From positions 10,106,001 through 10,170,000 of the forward strand of contig NC_067203.1 of NCBI RefSeq assembly GCF_026262505.1: DNA of 64,000 nt, written 5' to 3'. This document shows positions 43,400-53,473 of the stretch, one piece after another. The notes under the pieces were generated by a model. It was not told the DNA's origin and ran no database searches. It saw only the letters and a list, made by a program, of their open reading frames with translations. Made by a program: the position numbers and the translations under genes. Position 1 is the stretch's first letter; each line of letters opens with the position of its first letter. Source of the DNA: Trichomonas vaginalis G3 (Eukaryota > Parabasalia > Trichomonadida > Trichomonadidae).

Positions 43400-45040
43400 A
43401 TGACGACTAACTATTTGGTGCCAAACACTAAACCGATTAATGGAAATGTGTTTCATTCATTCGAAAAGATAAATGAAATATTCGCAAAGAATGACGGTAG
43501 AAGATATTATAGAGAACTTGAAAGTTCATGCTATGACTCTGATGCTCCATATTTTGATGATAAACAAACTCATTTAAGAATTACAAATCCGGCTCATGAT
43601 GTGAACCAATTAGGTGACACATATATTAAACGCAAAGTTAAAGCAACTCTAGTTTCAAATAAAGCTTTCACATGTGATGCCGCTTTTAAATGCATGCGTT
43701 TATTCGTTGGTTACAAATCATCAAATCAAAGCTTTAAACAACTAGAAGTAGAAACTGAAAGAGGTGATGCTGGTTATCTTCAGATGGATTGTGCCCGTGA
43801 ATCTTTCGCATTTGCAACATATAAACCAAAATCAGAAAGGAAAGTTAAAAAGTTTGTTCATTCGTTATATAATAATGTTCAAAAATATGATAACTCAGTA
43901 TGTGGTAAATATATTGACCCTTCAGAAGTTTTCAAGAGAGCAAATGAAGAAGTTGATGTCACTTTTGATATGATTATTCCGGTAAATGATTTGTTAGCAT
44001 TTCAGGCGTTCGATGATTATCCTAAATCATTTGGTGAAATCATTCTTAAATATTATGTTTTCAGGGATACTTTAGTATTTTGTCAGGTTGACCCGTTAAG
44101 AGTTGCTGATTTACAAAATTACGTTTATGAAAAGATAACTGATGAAAATTATGAAAAGATTATGAATCATGTTTATAAATATGATCGCAAATTCCAACAA
44201 ATCGGACTTCCTGCCAAATTAATTACAAGCTTAGCCGCTACATCTGCTGACGCAACAGTTGATAACGTTATTATTTCATGCACAAAGATGGAAGTTTTAG
44301 AGGATAAATGCATTACACCAGGATACGGTTTAATTGAAGAATCAGTTAAAGCAATACCACGTTTATTTAGTAAGGAAGATCCATTCATGATTCCAGCTCA
44401 ACATATTGACGTTCGTTCACTAAATGGAGGTTGCATCAATCCTGAAGGTATCAGCTCAGATTTCTCATACGCTCTTCATAATGTTACAGATGTTGTGTTA
44501 ACATTTCCGAAGAATGCAATGCAAAGAACGGTTTTAGAAAATCCAATGCTTCGAGGTCTTCAGGTCACTATAGATTCCAGAAACTTCCCCGATCAAGCGA
44601 TGACCACAGTGGGTGACATATTCTTTACACGTATGCTTCAAGCTTCTGATTTAGATGGAGTGAATGAATGCACAGAAGAATACGAGGACTCATTAACTAG
44701 ACCACTGAATGATGATGATGGCACGCCATTAGCTAGAACATGGAAAGACCAAACTTCATTCTTATGCACTATTCCAGTTCAACGTGATGGAGCGGGTATA
44801 TTCTTTGATGGATTAGAAACTTTCAACTCACAAGTTACAGTACAAGTGAAAGCTTATCCAATCATTCAGGGTGAAAATGACACTTACTGTTCAAAGGTGA
44901 CAAATCCTCCTCAGGTTTGGTTTACTAGGACTACGTATTGGACATGGACACCGGACGAAGGTTTGAAATATCATCCAACAGGTACACCACCACAGTATAG
45001 AAGTTCATATGATGAAATATTGATGAATAGAAATGTTTAA
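43400..45040 (+). CDS. Probable major capsid protein (double jelly-roll type)
   Basis: 546 residues, the size expected for Polinton major capsid proteins. It lies directly before the packaging ATPase and after small virion-like genes, the usual morphogenesis order. The sequence is beta-rich with no catalytic motifs or membrane segments. Representative segments are TYIKRKVKATLVSNKAFTCD, EVDVTFDMIIPVNDLLAF, LKYYVFRDTLVFCQVDPLRV, VVLTFPKNAMQRTVLENPML and FNSQVTVQVKAYPIIQG. The ATG follows ATTTTTTATTTATTAATAA, the T-rich promoter-like motif of this element. The capsid assignment rests on size, composition and position, so it is not certain. Confidence 0.7.
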   Translation: MTTNYLVPNTKPINGNVFHSFEKINEIFAKNDGRRYYRELESSCYDSDAPYFDDKQTHLRITNPAHDVNQLGDTYIKRKVKATLVSNKAFTCDAAFKCMRLFVGYKSSNQSFKQLEVETERGDAGYLQMDCARESFAFATYKPKSERKVKKFVHSLYNNVQKYDNSVCGKYIDPSEVFKRANEEVDVTFDMIIPVNDLLAFQAFDDYPKSFGEIILKYYVFRDTLVFCQVDPLRVADLQNYVYEKITDENYEKIMNHVYKYDRKFQQIGLPAKLITSLAATSADATVDNVIISCTKMEVLEDKCITPGYGLIEESVKAIPRLFSKEDPFMIPAQHIDVRSLNGGCINPEGISSDFSYALHNVTDVVLTFPKNAMQRTVLENPMLRGLQVTIDSRNFPDQAMTTVGDIFFTRMLQASDLDGVNECTEEYEDSLTRPLNDDDGTPLARTWKDQTSFLCTIPVQRDGAGIFFDGLETFNSQVTVQVKAYPIIQGENDTYCSKVTNPPQVWFTRTTYWTWTPDEGLKYHPTGTPPQYRSSYDEILMNRNV

Positions 45041-45064
45041 AATTATAAATTTATTTTTGATTAA

Positions 45065-45892
45065 ATGGATTTAAATTCATCCACCCCTTATGAAGAATTA
45101 GCAGGAGTATATAATACATACGTAGATGATATGATTAATGAAGCATTGAGTGATAATAGAAATGCTCTATCTAAGGAAAAATTAATGAAAATTCCATATT
45201 CTGAATGTTACTTAAATTCAATCACTGCAGCAATTGGTAAACAAAATAAAGGTAAAACATTAACGATATTAAAACAAATTATCATTATTGCTAACACTTC
45301 CCCCCATTCACATGTGTTAATTTATATCAACCGTTCAGGTTCACCTTCAGATGATACATTTGAATCTTTAAAGCATTTAATCAAAATTCCAATTATTTAT
45401 TTATCACAAGAAGAAGCAGAAGATTATTTAAAAAACTTTTTAATGTATAAAGAATTATATAATACAATCAAGAAGCAAGGATTAGAGGATAAAATTATTG
45501 ATAAACAACGAGATGAATTATTTGAAACACTTTCTATTTCAAATTTTGATAGAGAATTTTTACATTCACTCATTTTTCTAGATGATGCAGTGAAATCAAA
45601 ACTAATAACAAATGAGAAATCATATTTTAATCAGTTATTAACTCAATGTCGACACATTCAGTGTTCATTCTTTATGGCTGTTCAATACTTCAAAGCATTA
45701 AGCACAAACATTAAATCAAACCTGTCCACCCTTTTCATTTTCAGTGGTTTTAGTCGTCAACAGTTGAACGTTATGCTTTATCAAGTGAATTTACCAATGA
45801 GCATTAATGAACTTTACACACAATATCAGCAATTAGGTGAACATGGAAAAATAATAGTTGATTTAAATAAAGGTTCCATTAAATTTGATTAA
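45065..45892 (+). CDS. FtsK/HerA-type genome-packaging ATPase
   Basis: 275 residues. Predicted to pump DNA into the capsid, as the A32-like ATPases of Polintons and large DNA viruses do. Walker A is GKQNKGKT (residues ~59-66, within AAIGKQNKGKTLTILK), and Walker B is SLIFLDDA (~175). A sensor-like region follows (QLLTQCRHIQCSFFMAVQYF) with FIFSGFSRQQLNVM downstream. It starts 24 bp after the capsid gene, in the same direction. Intact frame. Confidence 0.85.
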   Translation: MDLNSSTPYEELAGVYNTYVDDMINEALSDNRNALSKEKLMKIPYSECYLNSITAAIGKQNKGKTLTILKQIIIIANTSPHSHVLIYINRSGSPSDDTFESLKHLIKIPIIYLSQEEAEDYLKNFLMYKELYNTIKKQGLEDKIIDKQRDELFETLSISNFDREFLHSLIFLDDAVKSKLITNEKSYFNQLLTQCRHIQCSFFMAVQYFKALSTNIKSNLSTLFIFSGFSRQQLNVMLYQVNLPMSINELYTQYQQLGEHGKIIVDLNKGSIKFD

Positions 45893-45932
45893 CTTTTTAT
45901 AATTAATTTTTATTTTTTATTTATAATTAAAC

Positions 45933-46832
45933 ATGACAGAAATAGCAAATCTTCTACAGGTTCCATTAAAACAAGGGACAAACAAAAAGGGTGCATATAA
46001 TAGAACTATGAAAGTTCCAGACGGAATGAAAGAATTAGTCCACATTGTTGCCGGTCTTCAAAAGGATGTTAAACAAATGAGAAACGTTTTAACATTACCA
46101 GAAGCTCAAGCATATGCCAAACGTCATGGTCCAAATTGGGAAGCACACGAAGCAGACATTATGGGTCCAAATGGAAAACCTGATGGTATAAATGAAGTTT
46201 TCGTTACTGATGGTCAAGGTAATATTAAAGTCATAAATGGTTACAAATTAACTATAACTGATTATCCTAAACGTAAAGCATATAATGAACGTTATCCTAT
46301 GCAATTTGATGAAAATGGAAAAGCTGTTAAACAATACATTGGAGAAGGTGAAAATGGTCCAATTAATTCATACCGTTATAATCCATATTCTTATTTCAAT
46401 GAAGAATTAAATGCTGTTGAAGAGGGACCGGATGGATTACCACGATATGTTAATCAGTTTGATGGTCAATATGCAAATTTGAGACCTGAAATTCCAGCTA
46501 AGAAATTCTCTAAAGTTGCTTTATTCGATCCAGTGTTCAATGAACAGAAAGAAGCAATGAAAGCAGAATTTAAACCAATTCAAGTGGCAAGAATTTCTTC
46601 ATCTTCACTTTCAGAAGCGTTCAAGGAATTGATAAAGAAACCACTTTATTCTCAACAAGGTTATAACTTTGATTTAATTAAAGAAAGTGATAGACGTAAA
46701 TTAGAAAAATCAGATGGTTTTAAGAATGCATGTAATGAAATGATTAAAGATATTGTAAATGATAAAATAAGACTGGAAGAAACTCAAAGCACTATCAATA
46801 ACATAATTGGTGTAGTTACAAAGAAAGTATAA
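45933..46832 (+). CDS. Unrecognised Polinton protein, probably virion-associated
   Basis: 299 residues directly after the ATPase. A basic N-terminus is followed by a well-formed central region ([55 protein letters not shown]). A Tyr/Pro-rich middle ([14 protein letters not shown]) and a helical Lys-rich C-terminus follow. No enzyme motif. Its place among capsid-assembly genes suggests a structural or core role. It is among the conserved proteins of trichomonad Polintons as I recall them, but I cannot name the family. Confidence 0.6.
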   Translation: MTEIANLLQVPLKQGTNKKGAYNRTMKVPDGMKELVHIVAGLQKDVKQMRNVLTLPEAQAYAKRHGPNWEAHEADIMGPNGKPDGINEVFVTDGQGNIKVINGYKLTITDYPKRKAYNERYPMQFDENGKAVKQYIGEGENGPINSYRYNPYSYFNEELNAVEEGPDGLPRYVNQFDGQYANLRPEIPAKKFSKVALFDPVFNEQKEAMKAEFKPIQVARISSSSLSEAFKELIKKPLYSQQGYNFDLIKESDRRKLEKSDGFKNACNEMIKDIVNDKIRLEETQSTINNIIGVVTKKV

Positions 46833-46915
46833 GCAAACAAGGATGAACCTTGGATATTACCGTAACAACTAAATAAAACTTTAAATATATTTTTCTTTTT
46901 TTTATTCAATTATAA

Positions 46916-47614
46916 ATGAGAAGACGTTTCACAAGTCAAAAGAACACAAACGCAAAAGCAGAGATTACGGTTGGTTATAACGTAAATGATGATAAATCAC
47001 GAATTATTCAAAATGTTAAAGTTAATGTTAGCCCCGAATTAACAAGGTCAGCAACTCAACCAAATTTATTAACTCGTGACTTACCGAAAAAGGAGGAGGA
47101 GCAAAATAAAGAAGATGGAGACCCAATCATTTTATCTGAACCCGGTAAAGAACCTGTTGAAATTCCCACTTATCCAACATACCCCCCGCCTCTTTCATCA
47201 AACATCGAGAACCCAGGAATCTACGATTCCAGTCGCAATGCGCCATATAAAATAGACATTAATTCTGAATTAATGAAAATTTACCGTGATATAATAATTA
47301 ATAATTATGATTCAATAATAAATTTAATTGACCAATCTGGTTTAATTATTTTACCTTATGAATCATTAATTCACATTATCGCCATTCTTTGTGATGTTCA
47401 AGATTCAGACGTTAAGATTCAATTTTTCATAGATGATGAGGTTTCATGCTGCGGAACAGTTGCAAAAATAAATCCTATAAAGGATATTAGCACAATTAAG
47501 ATATCAAAGAACGGAACAACAACTGAACTTCATTTAACATATAATGATATTTATAATAAAATAGTTGATGAATATAAAATATCACTTGAAAAATTCTTTG
47601 TTAAGGCTATTTAA
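46916..47614 (+). CDS. Unrecognised Polinton protein with proline-rich segment
   Basis: 232 residues. Basic N-terminus (MRRRFTSQKNTNAKAE), a beta-like stretch (IIQNVKVNVSPEL), a disordered proline-rich part (EIPTYPTYPPPLSS), and a C-terminal ~120-residue folded domain (GLIILPYESLIHIIAILCDV, DVKIQFFIDDEVSCCGTV). No family recognised. Its stop overlaps the stop of the convergent gene that begins at 48,089. Minor capsid candidate by position only. Confidence 0.55.
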   Translation: MRRRFTSQKNTNAKAEITVGYNVNDDKSRIIQNVKVNVSPELTRSATQPNLLTRDLPKKEEEQNKEDGDPIILSEPGKEPVEIPTYPTYPPPLSSNIENPGIYDSSRNAPYKIDINSELMKIYRDIIINNYDSIINLIDQSGLIILPYESLIHIIAILCDVQDSDVKIQFFIDDEVSCCGTVAKINPIKDISTIKISKNGTTTELHLTYNDIYNKIVDEYKISLEKFFVKAI

Positions 47615-48089
47615 TATTCAAGCATTAACATTATCGAATAATAATCCTTTGAATCATAATCAATAATAATTGACCTTTCACCGGTTTCTATCGTTTGTTT
47701 TATTTCTTTTTGTTCCCCACTATCCGGATCGGTCATTGTAATTGTTTTTGTTATAGTATCAGCTTTATCTTTAACTTCAATCTTTTTTCCATCAGGATAT
47801 TTAAATCAAAATTCCAAAAATTCGATATTGTCAATCTGTTCATATTTTAATCTATCAATTACATTTTTAATACCATCTGAAAATCTTATGAAATGGTCAT
47901 TATATGGGTTTGATTGAACTAAATTTGAATGAAGTGAAATATAACCCGTTGATGAATATGACATTGACTCATATTTTCTGAAACACTAAAATTTATAACA
48001 TGAATGAATTTCTTATTCGTTGAATTTATGAATTCTTGAGGTAATCTTATTCTAGTTTTATTTATCACTGGAAAATAACGCTTTACCAT
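47611..48089 (-). pseudogene. Small Polinton gene, broken
   Basis: Protein-like minus-strand sequence from MVKRYFPVINKTRIRLPQEF to a stop that interlocks with the previous gene's stop. Beta-rich in appearance (TITKTITMTDPDSGEQ). Product unrecognised. Broken. Its start is only ~20 bp from the divergent start at 48,109. Confidence 0.55.
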
Positions 48090-48108
48090 ATTTTTAATCG
48101 TAATAAAA

Positions 48109-48820
48109 ATGTCAATTATCAATATTATTTCGAATAATAGTTGTGAATTAAATTTAACAGTTAGCGGAATTTATAATGTTACTCTCGTTTCTGTGAGTGG
48201 TAAATTTAATCCCATTCTTTTAGACCCTTCAGATTATATATCATTTATTAAAGATGACCATGAAAAAACGTATGATATGTATATAAATAATGTGATAGTG
48301 AAATGGGATATTAACACGATTTTAAGTTATTTAAATGAATCATTTATCGTATGGTATGAAGAAAATTTTAAATCAAAGCCTGATAAACTTTTTGAACTTG
48401 ATGAAATAAATAACCTTATTAAATTTCCACTGAAAATTAAATTTTGTACTCCTCATTTTCGTTCATTGTTGGGGATATTAAATTTTGAAAAAGATGTTGG
48501 GGATGTTTTTGTATTCTGACACTGGTTCCAATTTCATTTTAATCAAATGTGATAAAGTTAATACCCCAATGAGATTTTCACATCAAACATTAGACCCTAA
48601 CTCTTACCCATCAATACAAAACATTTTATCCATCAACTTAAACACATTTTCTTTATCATATCCGTTTCAATTATCCGGGAATTCATTTATTCTTCATTCA
48701 AAAGATTTATCAAATATTAAATTTAGAGTAACTGACCTATTTGATTGTGATTTAGAATTTATGAATGAAATATTATGGCAATTTCAAATAGAGAAAATAG
48801 CTGATGAGATAACGGATTAA
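48109..48820 (+). pseudogene. Small Polinton gene(s), unrecognised, probably broken
   Basis: Coding sequence running from MSIINIISNNSCELNLTVSG to a stop at 48,820. Beta-rich composition (IYNVTLVSVSGKFNPILLD, CDKVNTPMRFSHQTLD) suits a minor capsid or spike-like protein, but no family is recognised. It may be one broken gene or two overlapping ones. Confidence 0.5.
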
Positions 48821-48844
48821 ATATTTATTTTTAAATTGTAATAA

Positions 48845-50685
48845 ATGATTAAACAACAGCAACCACAGCAACTTAAGGCGCAAAGCACCCAGGTCCCTCA
48901 GACCATTACATACGCCATATATGCATATAATTCAAAGACGGCAGAACAAACGCAAAGGTTGAAATATGGAGATTTGGAGATAGTATTGAAAAATGAACAT
49001 TTCGAATTCGTTTGCAAAGGTGGTGCGTGATATCAAATATAAAAGAAATTTTATTTATGAATTCAAAAATTAAAGGTATAACGGATGATATAACATCAAT
49101 TCCACCAGAAGAACAGAGATATTACGCATTAAATGCATTTCCTAAAGTTTTGAAGATTGGAAGATTTAATTTAAATGAGGAATTCATAGAAGGTTTCCTA
49201 AATGACATAATGAAGAAAGCAGATAAGGAATATGTGGATGAAAAAGATAAAGAAATTAAAGAAATGGTTGAATGGTATCATGAATGGACATCGAAGATTT
49301 TTAAAACTAAAGCTGATACAGGATGGGTTTCAGGATGTTTAGACCTTAAAGCGGATAAGGAATATGTTAACGATGAGTTAGAGAAGAAAGCGGATAAGGA
49401 ATATGTGGCTAGTGAATTAAATAAGAAGGCAAATTTGGTTTACGTTGATGAAAAAGATAAAGAAATTAAAGAAATGGTTGAATGGTATCATGAATGGACA
49501 TCGAAGATTTTTAAAACTAAAGCTGATACAGGATGGGTTTCAGGATGTTTAGACCTTAAAGCGGATAAGGAATATGTTAACGATGAGTTAGAGAAGAAAG
49601 CGGATAAGGAATATGTTAACGATGAGTTAGAGAAGAAGGCGGATAAGGAATATGTTAACGAAATATACCAAAGTTTGATAGGAACAACAAAAAATATTGA
49701 AACTATTGTTGGTGACTTTTCTGTCAATGAAGAAAATAAATATTTTAGATGGCAGTTTATACAGTCCTTAAAAAATGGTACACGGTGTAAACTCATTCCG
49801 AAAAATAACAATGAAATGTATGTAGGCTATATAAAGAATAATGGTACACAAGTTAAAGTTCCATTAGACAACAACTGTTACTTAAACTTATATGGAGACG
49901 AACAAAAGAAATATTTAAGAGTTTATGAAATGGCAGATATGACATTGCCTGACCCAGCTCCAGCACCATATTATTATGACTATGGAGATGATGTCAGAAC
50001 ACCACATGTAGATGAACAAAAGCTAACATTATATTTAGATTATTATAGATATAAAAGATATAATGCAATAGAAAAAACGAGAATAGTATATTATTATACA
50101 GATGACAGAAATAAATATTATAGTCAAGATTTTACCTACCCTGAAAACATAAGATTATATTATAAAAAATATTCTGACACAAACCAGAAGAAACCTGAAA
50201 TAGTTACACTATATCTTAAGTTCAAAAGAGACAATCCTATAATATCTCATATGTTTGATTTAATGAACCCAGTAGGTTCTATTTATACATCTATGGATGC
50301 AAGAGGTCCTCAAGTAATGTTTGGTGTTGGTGCATGGGAACAAATAGTTGACAGGTTTTTGTATTGTGCAAACTCTTCAAAGGAAACAGGTGGAAGTAAA
50401 ACGATTTCAGGTGAAAATTTACCTGCACACAGTCACTACATAGATTTAAGCACATCTCAAGCAGGTTGGCATAAGCATAGATATTGGGATTGGTCAGGAA
50501 TGACAAAAGGTAAAGGATATGATGTTAAAGATGATGTTAAGTTTGCTATAAATTGTTACTGGAGTGACACTCAGGGAGAAGGAAACCATACACATTTCGT
50601 TTCAGGATATACACAAACAACGGGACAAGGTAAAGAATACATGCCACCATTTATGACTGTATTCGCATGGTATAGAGTTCAATGA
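48845..50685 (+). pseudogene. Phage-like tail-fibre/collar protein of the Polinton
   Basis: The main part starts at the ATG at 49,057 (MNSKIKGITDDITSIP) and ends at 50,685. Residues ~60-200 are repeated coiled-coil units (KADKEYVNDELEK and a duplicated ~70-residue block with WYHEWTSKIFKTKADTG), as in trimeric phage fibres. A middle beta-rich region follows. The C-terminus is a collar-type receptor-binding domain: NPVGSIYTSMDARGPQ, GVGAWEQIVDRFLY, GGSKTISGENLPAHSHYI, then HxH-like GNHTHFVSG and YMPPFMTVFAWYRVQ. The leading segment from 48,845 (MIKQQQPQQLKAQSTQV) may be the start of the same gene or a separate small gene; about one break. Likely virion surface. Confidence 0.8.
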
Positions 50686-50842
50686 ATGTGCTTGACCCAA
50701 AGGTCTGGGCTTACCGAATGAACTAAATATATTTTATGTTTGTAATTAATTAGGTAATGAAGTAATGGATGAACTGCAGAAAAGAAGTTAAAAGCTTGGG
50801 GTCGTTTTGTACAAAAATATTGTGAGTAAATGATTTAGGTTA

Positions 50843-51058
50843 TTCAATAATTAATTATTTTTGAAGAACTGAAGGGGTCACCAGGTCATTTAACTTCTCT
50901 GAAAAAATGAGACAACATGACATTTTGACAACATCATGGGTTATTCAATAATTAATTATTTTTGAAGAACTGAAGGGGTCACCAGGTCACCAGGTCACCA
51001 GGTCATTTAACTTCTCTGAAAAAATGAGACAACATGACATTTTGACAACATTTACGAA
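50843..51058 (-). repeat. Two inverted-orientation copies of the array unit, upstream of the helicase gene
   Basis: GGTCACCAGGTCA words, then TTAACTTCTCTGAAAAAATG, then GACAACATGACATTTTGACA, twice, separated by AATAATTAATTATTTTTGAA. They are the reverse complement of the units at 53,474-54,910, so the helicase gene is bracketed by inverted copies. Confidence 0.9.
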
Positions 51059-51123
51059 AATTTGATGCAGTCCAAAAATAAAGTTAGTTTTAAAATTATT
51101 TTTATTTTTTTATTCCTATATAA

Positions 51124-53439
51124 ATGACAGCAACAAACAACAGCAACAGCAACTTTATCATTTCTGATGAACAAGTTATTGATTCATTAGCTGAGGAATT
51201 AGTTGTGGCAGAAACTAAAACCCTCAACGAAAGAATTGGTGAAAACAAGATTGATTTACATAACTACCTCAAACATGATGGAGGAAGAGGAAGGAAAACT
51301 GGTACAGCTTTATTAGTAAATAAAATTTCAAATTTAACGATTATAGATGTTGATATCAATAAATCGTACAATGATGAACTTAAAGAAACAGTTAGAAAAG
51401 ACATTTTATCAAAACTTTCGGATAAAGATGTTATCGTTAAAACCGCTTCAGGAGGTCTTCACATTTATTGCAACACTAATTTCTTCTATTCAGTTTCGAA
51501 CAGAATGATTAAATGTTATTCCTGCAATGATTATGATATCGATATCATGACTTCTATTGATGATTCAAAGCGTTCATTAGTAGTTATGGCTGATTCAAGA
51601 GTTCGCAAGAATGCATCAGAACCAATCAATACATACTCATTCATTCGTGGAAGTTATGATTCAACATTAACTAGAACAGTGAATGATATATTAAATGATT
51701 TGAATATTAAGGTAAGAGTTGAACAGAAGAATGAAGAAATAAAGACTATCATGAATGAAAACAAAGATGTAAACATTGACGATAAACTTGCCCAGAGCAT
51801 AGTTGATGGCATTAGTGATTTTGAAGTACATAATGATGGTGGAAACATGAATTTAGAAAAAGAAATAACATTGTTCACACTGTTTCAAGCTATTAATTCG
51901 TTACCTAATCATTTAATTAATGAAGCATACGATAACGTTTATAACTTCTGCAGTTTAACAGAAAATGCAAAAAGTAATTTTGAAAAAGCACGTAGTAGAT
52001 ATGCACATTTAATGACTTCTCCATTTGTTTTAGTGAAGATTCTAAAACTTTATCAAAAGGAATATTATGATGAATATGTTTTACCTTTATTACGTAAGCC
52101 AAAAATAACATTTGATATCAAACTTGATGACTCGTTTTTGATAACAGATATTAGACGCAAGGCTGAAAATCATCAGTATAAAAACAGTTCTGAAGTAATT
52201 GAGGATTTATCACGTGTAATCCGTTTTGTAGATTGTGGAAATAAATATTTCATTCAAAAGGACTATAATATCAACGACAAAATGAATCAAATATCATTCG
52301 TTCTTCAATCAAACATGAAAGAGTCACTCAAAATGATTAAATTATTTAAAGAAGAAGGTAAAACCATAACAGCATGGGATGTACTACTAAATCAATTGTC
52401 TTCATTAACCGTTAAGGGTGTTTGCTTTAAATCTGATTCTCCAGATGTTTTCTCAACGTTTCAGGGTTATAAATACAACATTCTTGAAAAGCCTGATTAC
52501 TCAAAAATTGAGATGTTTATGAATTTCATTAAAGAAGCCATTTGTGATAATAACGATGAAGTGTATAAATACCTTCTCGGCTGGATTGCATCAATGATTC
52601 AACATCCTGGAATCAAGAATGAAACAGCAATTATTTTGAAAGGACTTCAGGGAACAGGTAAAAACAGATTCACAGACATTATTTCTGAACTCCTCGCCGG
52701 TTATTCATGTAAAAACATTACTGAAATAAGTGAGCTAACGGGTAATTTCAACTCAGTAGTTGAAAATAAAATGTTTCTTGTACTTAATGAACTCAAGAAC
52801 GTAGGTGAAGACAGACTTGCAAACTTCAACGCTTTGAAATCAATTATTACGGATAATGAGATTAGAATTAATGAAAAGAATCAACCCAGAAGAACTGCTC
52901 AGAATGTTGCAAACTTCATTTTCGTAACTAACAACGTCTACCCTGTCAAAATTGAAGTTGGAGACAGAAGATACGTAGTTTTAAGAGTTAATGGTAAATT
53001 CAAGGGTCAATTTGATTACTTCAAGAATTTAATGGATTCATGCACTAAGGAATTTTATGATAACCTTTTAACATATTTTATGCAATATGACCTTTCATCA
53101 TTTAATGTACGAATCATACCGATGACTGAAGCCAAACAAGATTTAATCGAGTTATCAACAAATCCTTTAGATGAATGGATAAATACACATTATGATGAAT
53201 TGTGTGCAGGTATGACATGTAAAAATGCTCTATTCTGCAAACCATCAGACATGAAAGACAAGAATTTCCAAATGAGCATTAAGGATAAATGTGAAAGGAA
53301 ACAAAGAAAAATAGATGGTAAACAGACATGGTATTATGTTTTGAAAGAAGAAATGAAAGGATTATATAAACAGGTTGAACCAAACGATAATGAGGATTCA
53401 TTTACTGACGATGAAATACCTGTAAATGAAGCTTTATAA
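51124..53439 (+). CDS. Primase-SF3 helicase (D5-like)
   Basis: 771 residues. A bifunctional replication protein: N-terminal prim-pol (archaeo-eukaryotic primase) domain and C-terminal SF3 helicase. Prim-pol signs are LLVNKISNLTIIDVDINK (acidic pair), DVIVKTASGGLHIYC (SxH-type motif) and DYDIDIMTS (third acidic site). The helicase shows Walker A LKGLQGTGKN (about residue 500), Walker B FLVLNELKN, motif C NFIFVTNN and the arginine-finger region GDRRYVVLRV. A D5_N-like domain lies before the helicase. The ATG follows a T-rich motif ending CCTATATAAATG. It is closely similar in the helicase part to 22,881-24,936. The frame is open throughout. Confidence 0.93.
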   Translation: MTATNNSNSNFIISDEQVIDSLAEELVVAETKTLNERIGENKIDLHNYLKHDGGRGRKTGTALLVNKISNLTIIDVDINKSYNDELKETVRKDILSKLSDKDVIVKTASGGLHIYCNTNFFYSVSNRMIKCYSCNDYDIDIMTSIDDSKRSLVVMADSRVRKNASEPINTYSFIRGSYDSTLTRTVNDILNDLNIKVRVEQKNEEIKTIMNENKDVNIDDKLAQSIVDGISDFEVHNDGGNMNLEKEITLFTLFQAINSLPNHLINEAYDNVYNFCSLTENAKSNFEKARSRYAHLMTSPFVLVKILKLYQKEYYDEYVLPLLRKPKITFDIKLDDSFLITDIRRKAENHQYKNSSEVIEDLSRVIRFVDCGNKYFIQKDYNINDKMNQISFVLQSNMKESLKMIKLFKEEGKTITAWDVLLNQLSSLTVKGVCFKSDSPDVFSTFQGYKYNILEKPDYSKIEMFMNFIKEAICDNNDEVYKYLLGWIASMIQHPGIKNETAIILKGLQGTGKNRFTDIISELLAGYSCKNITEISELTGNFNSVVENKMFLVLNELKNVGEDRLANFNALKSIITDNEIRINEKNQPRRTAQNVANFIFVTNNVYPVKIEVGDRRYVVLRVNGKFKGQFDYFKNLMDSCTKEFYDNLLTYFMQYDLSSFNVRIIPMTEAKQDLIELSTNPLDEWINTHYDELCAGMTCKNALFCKPSDMKDKNFQMSIKDKCERKQRKIDGKQTWYYVLKEEMKGLYKQVEPNDNEDSFTDDEIPVNEAL

Positions 53440-53473
53440 AGTATGATTGGAATTTATTTTTGCCTTCCTCCTG

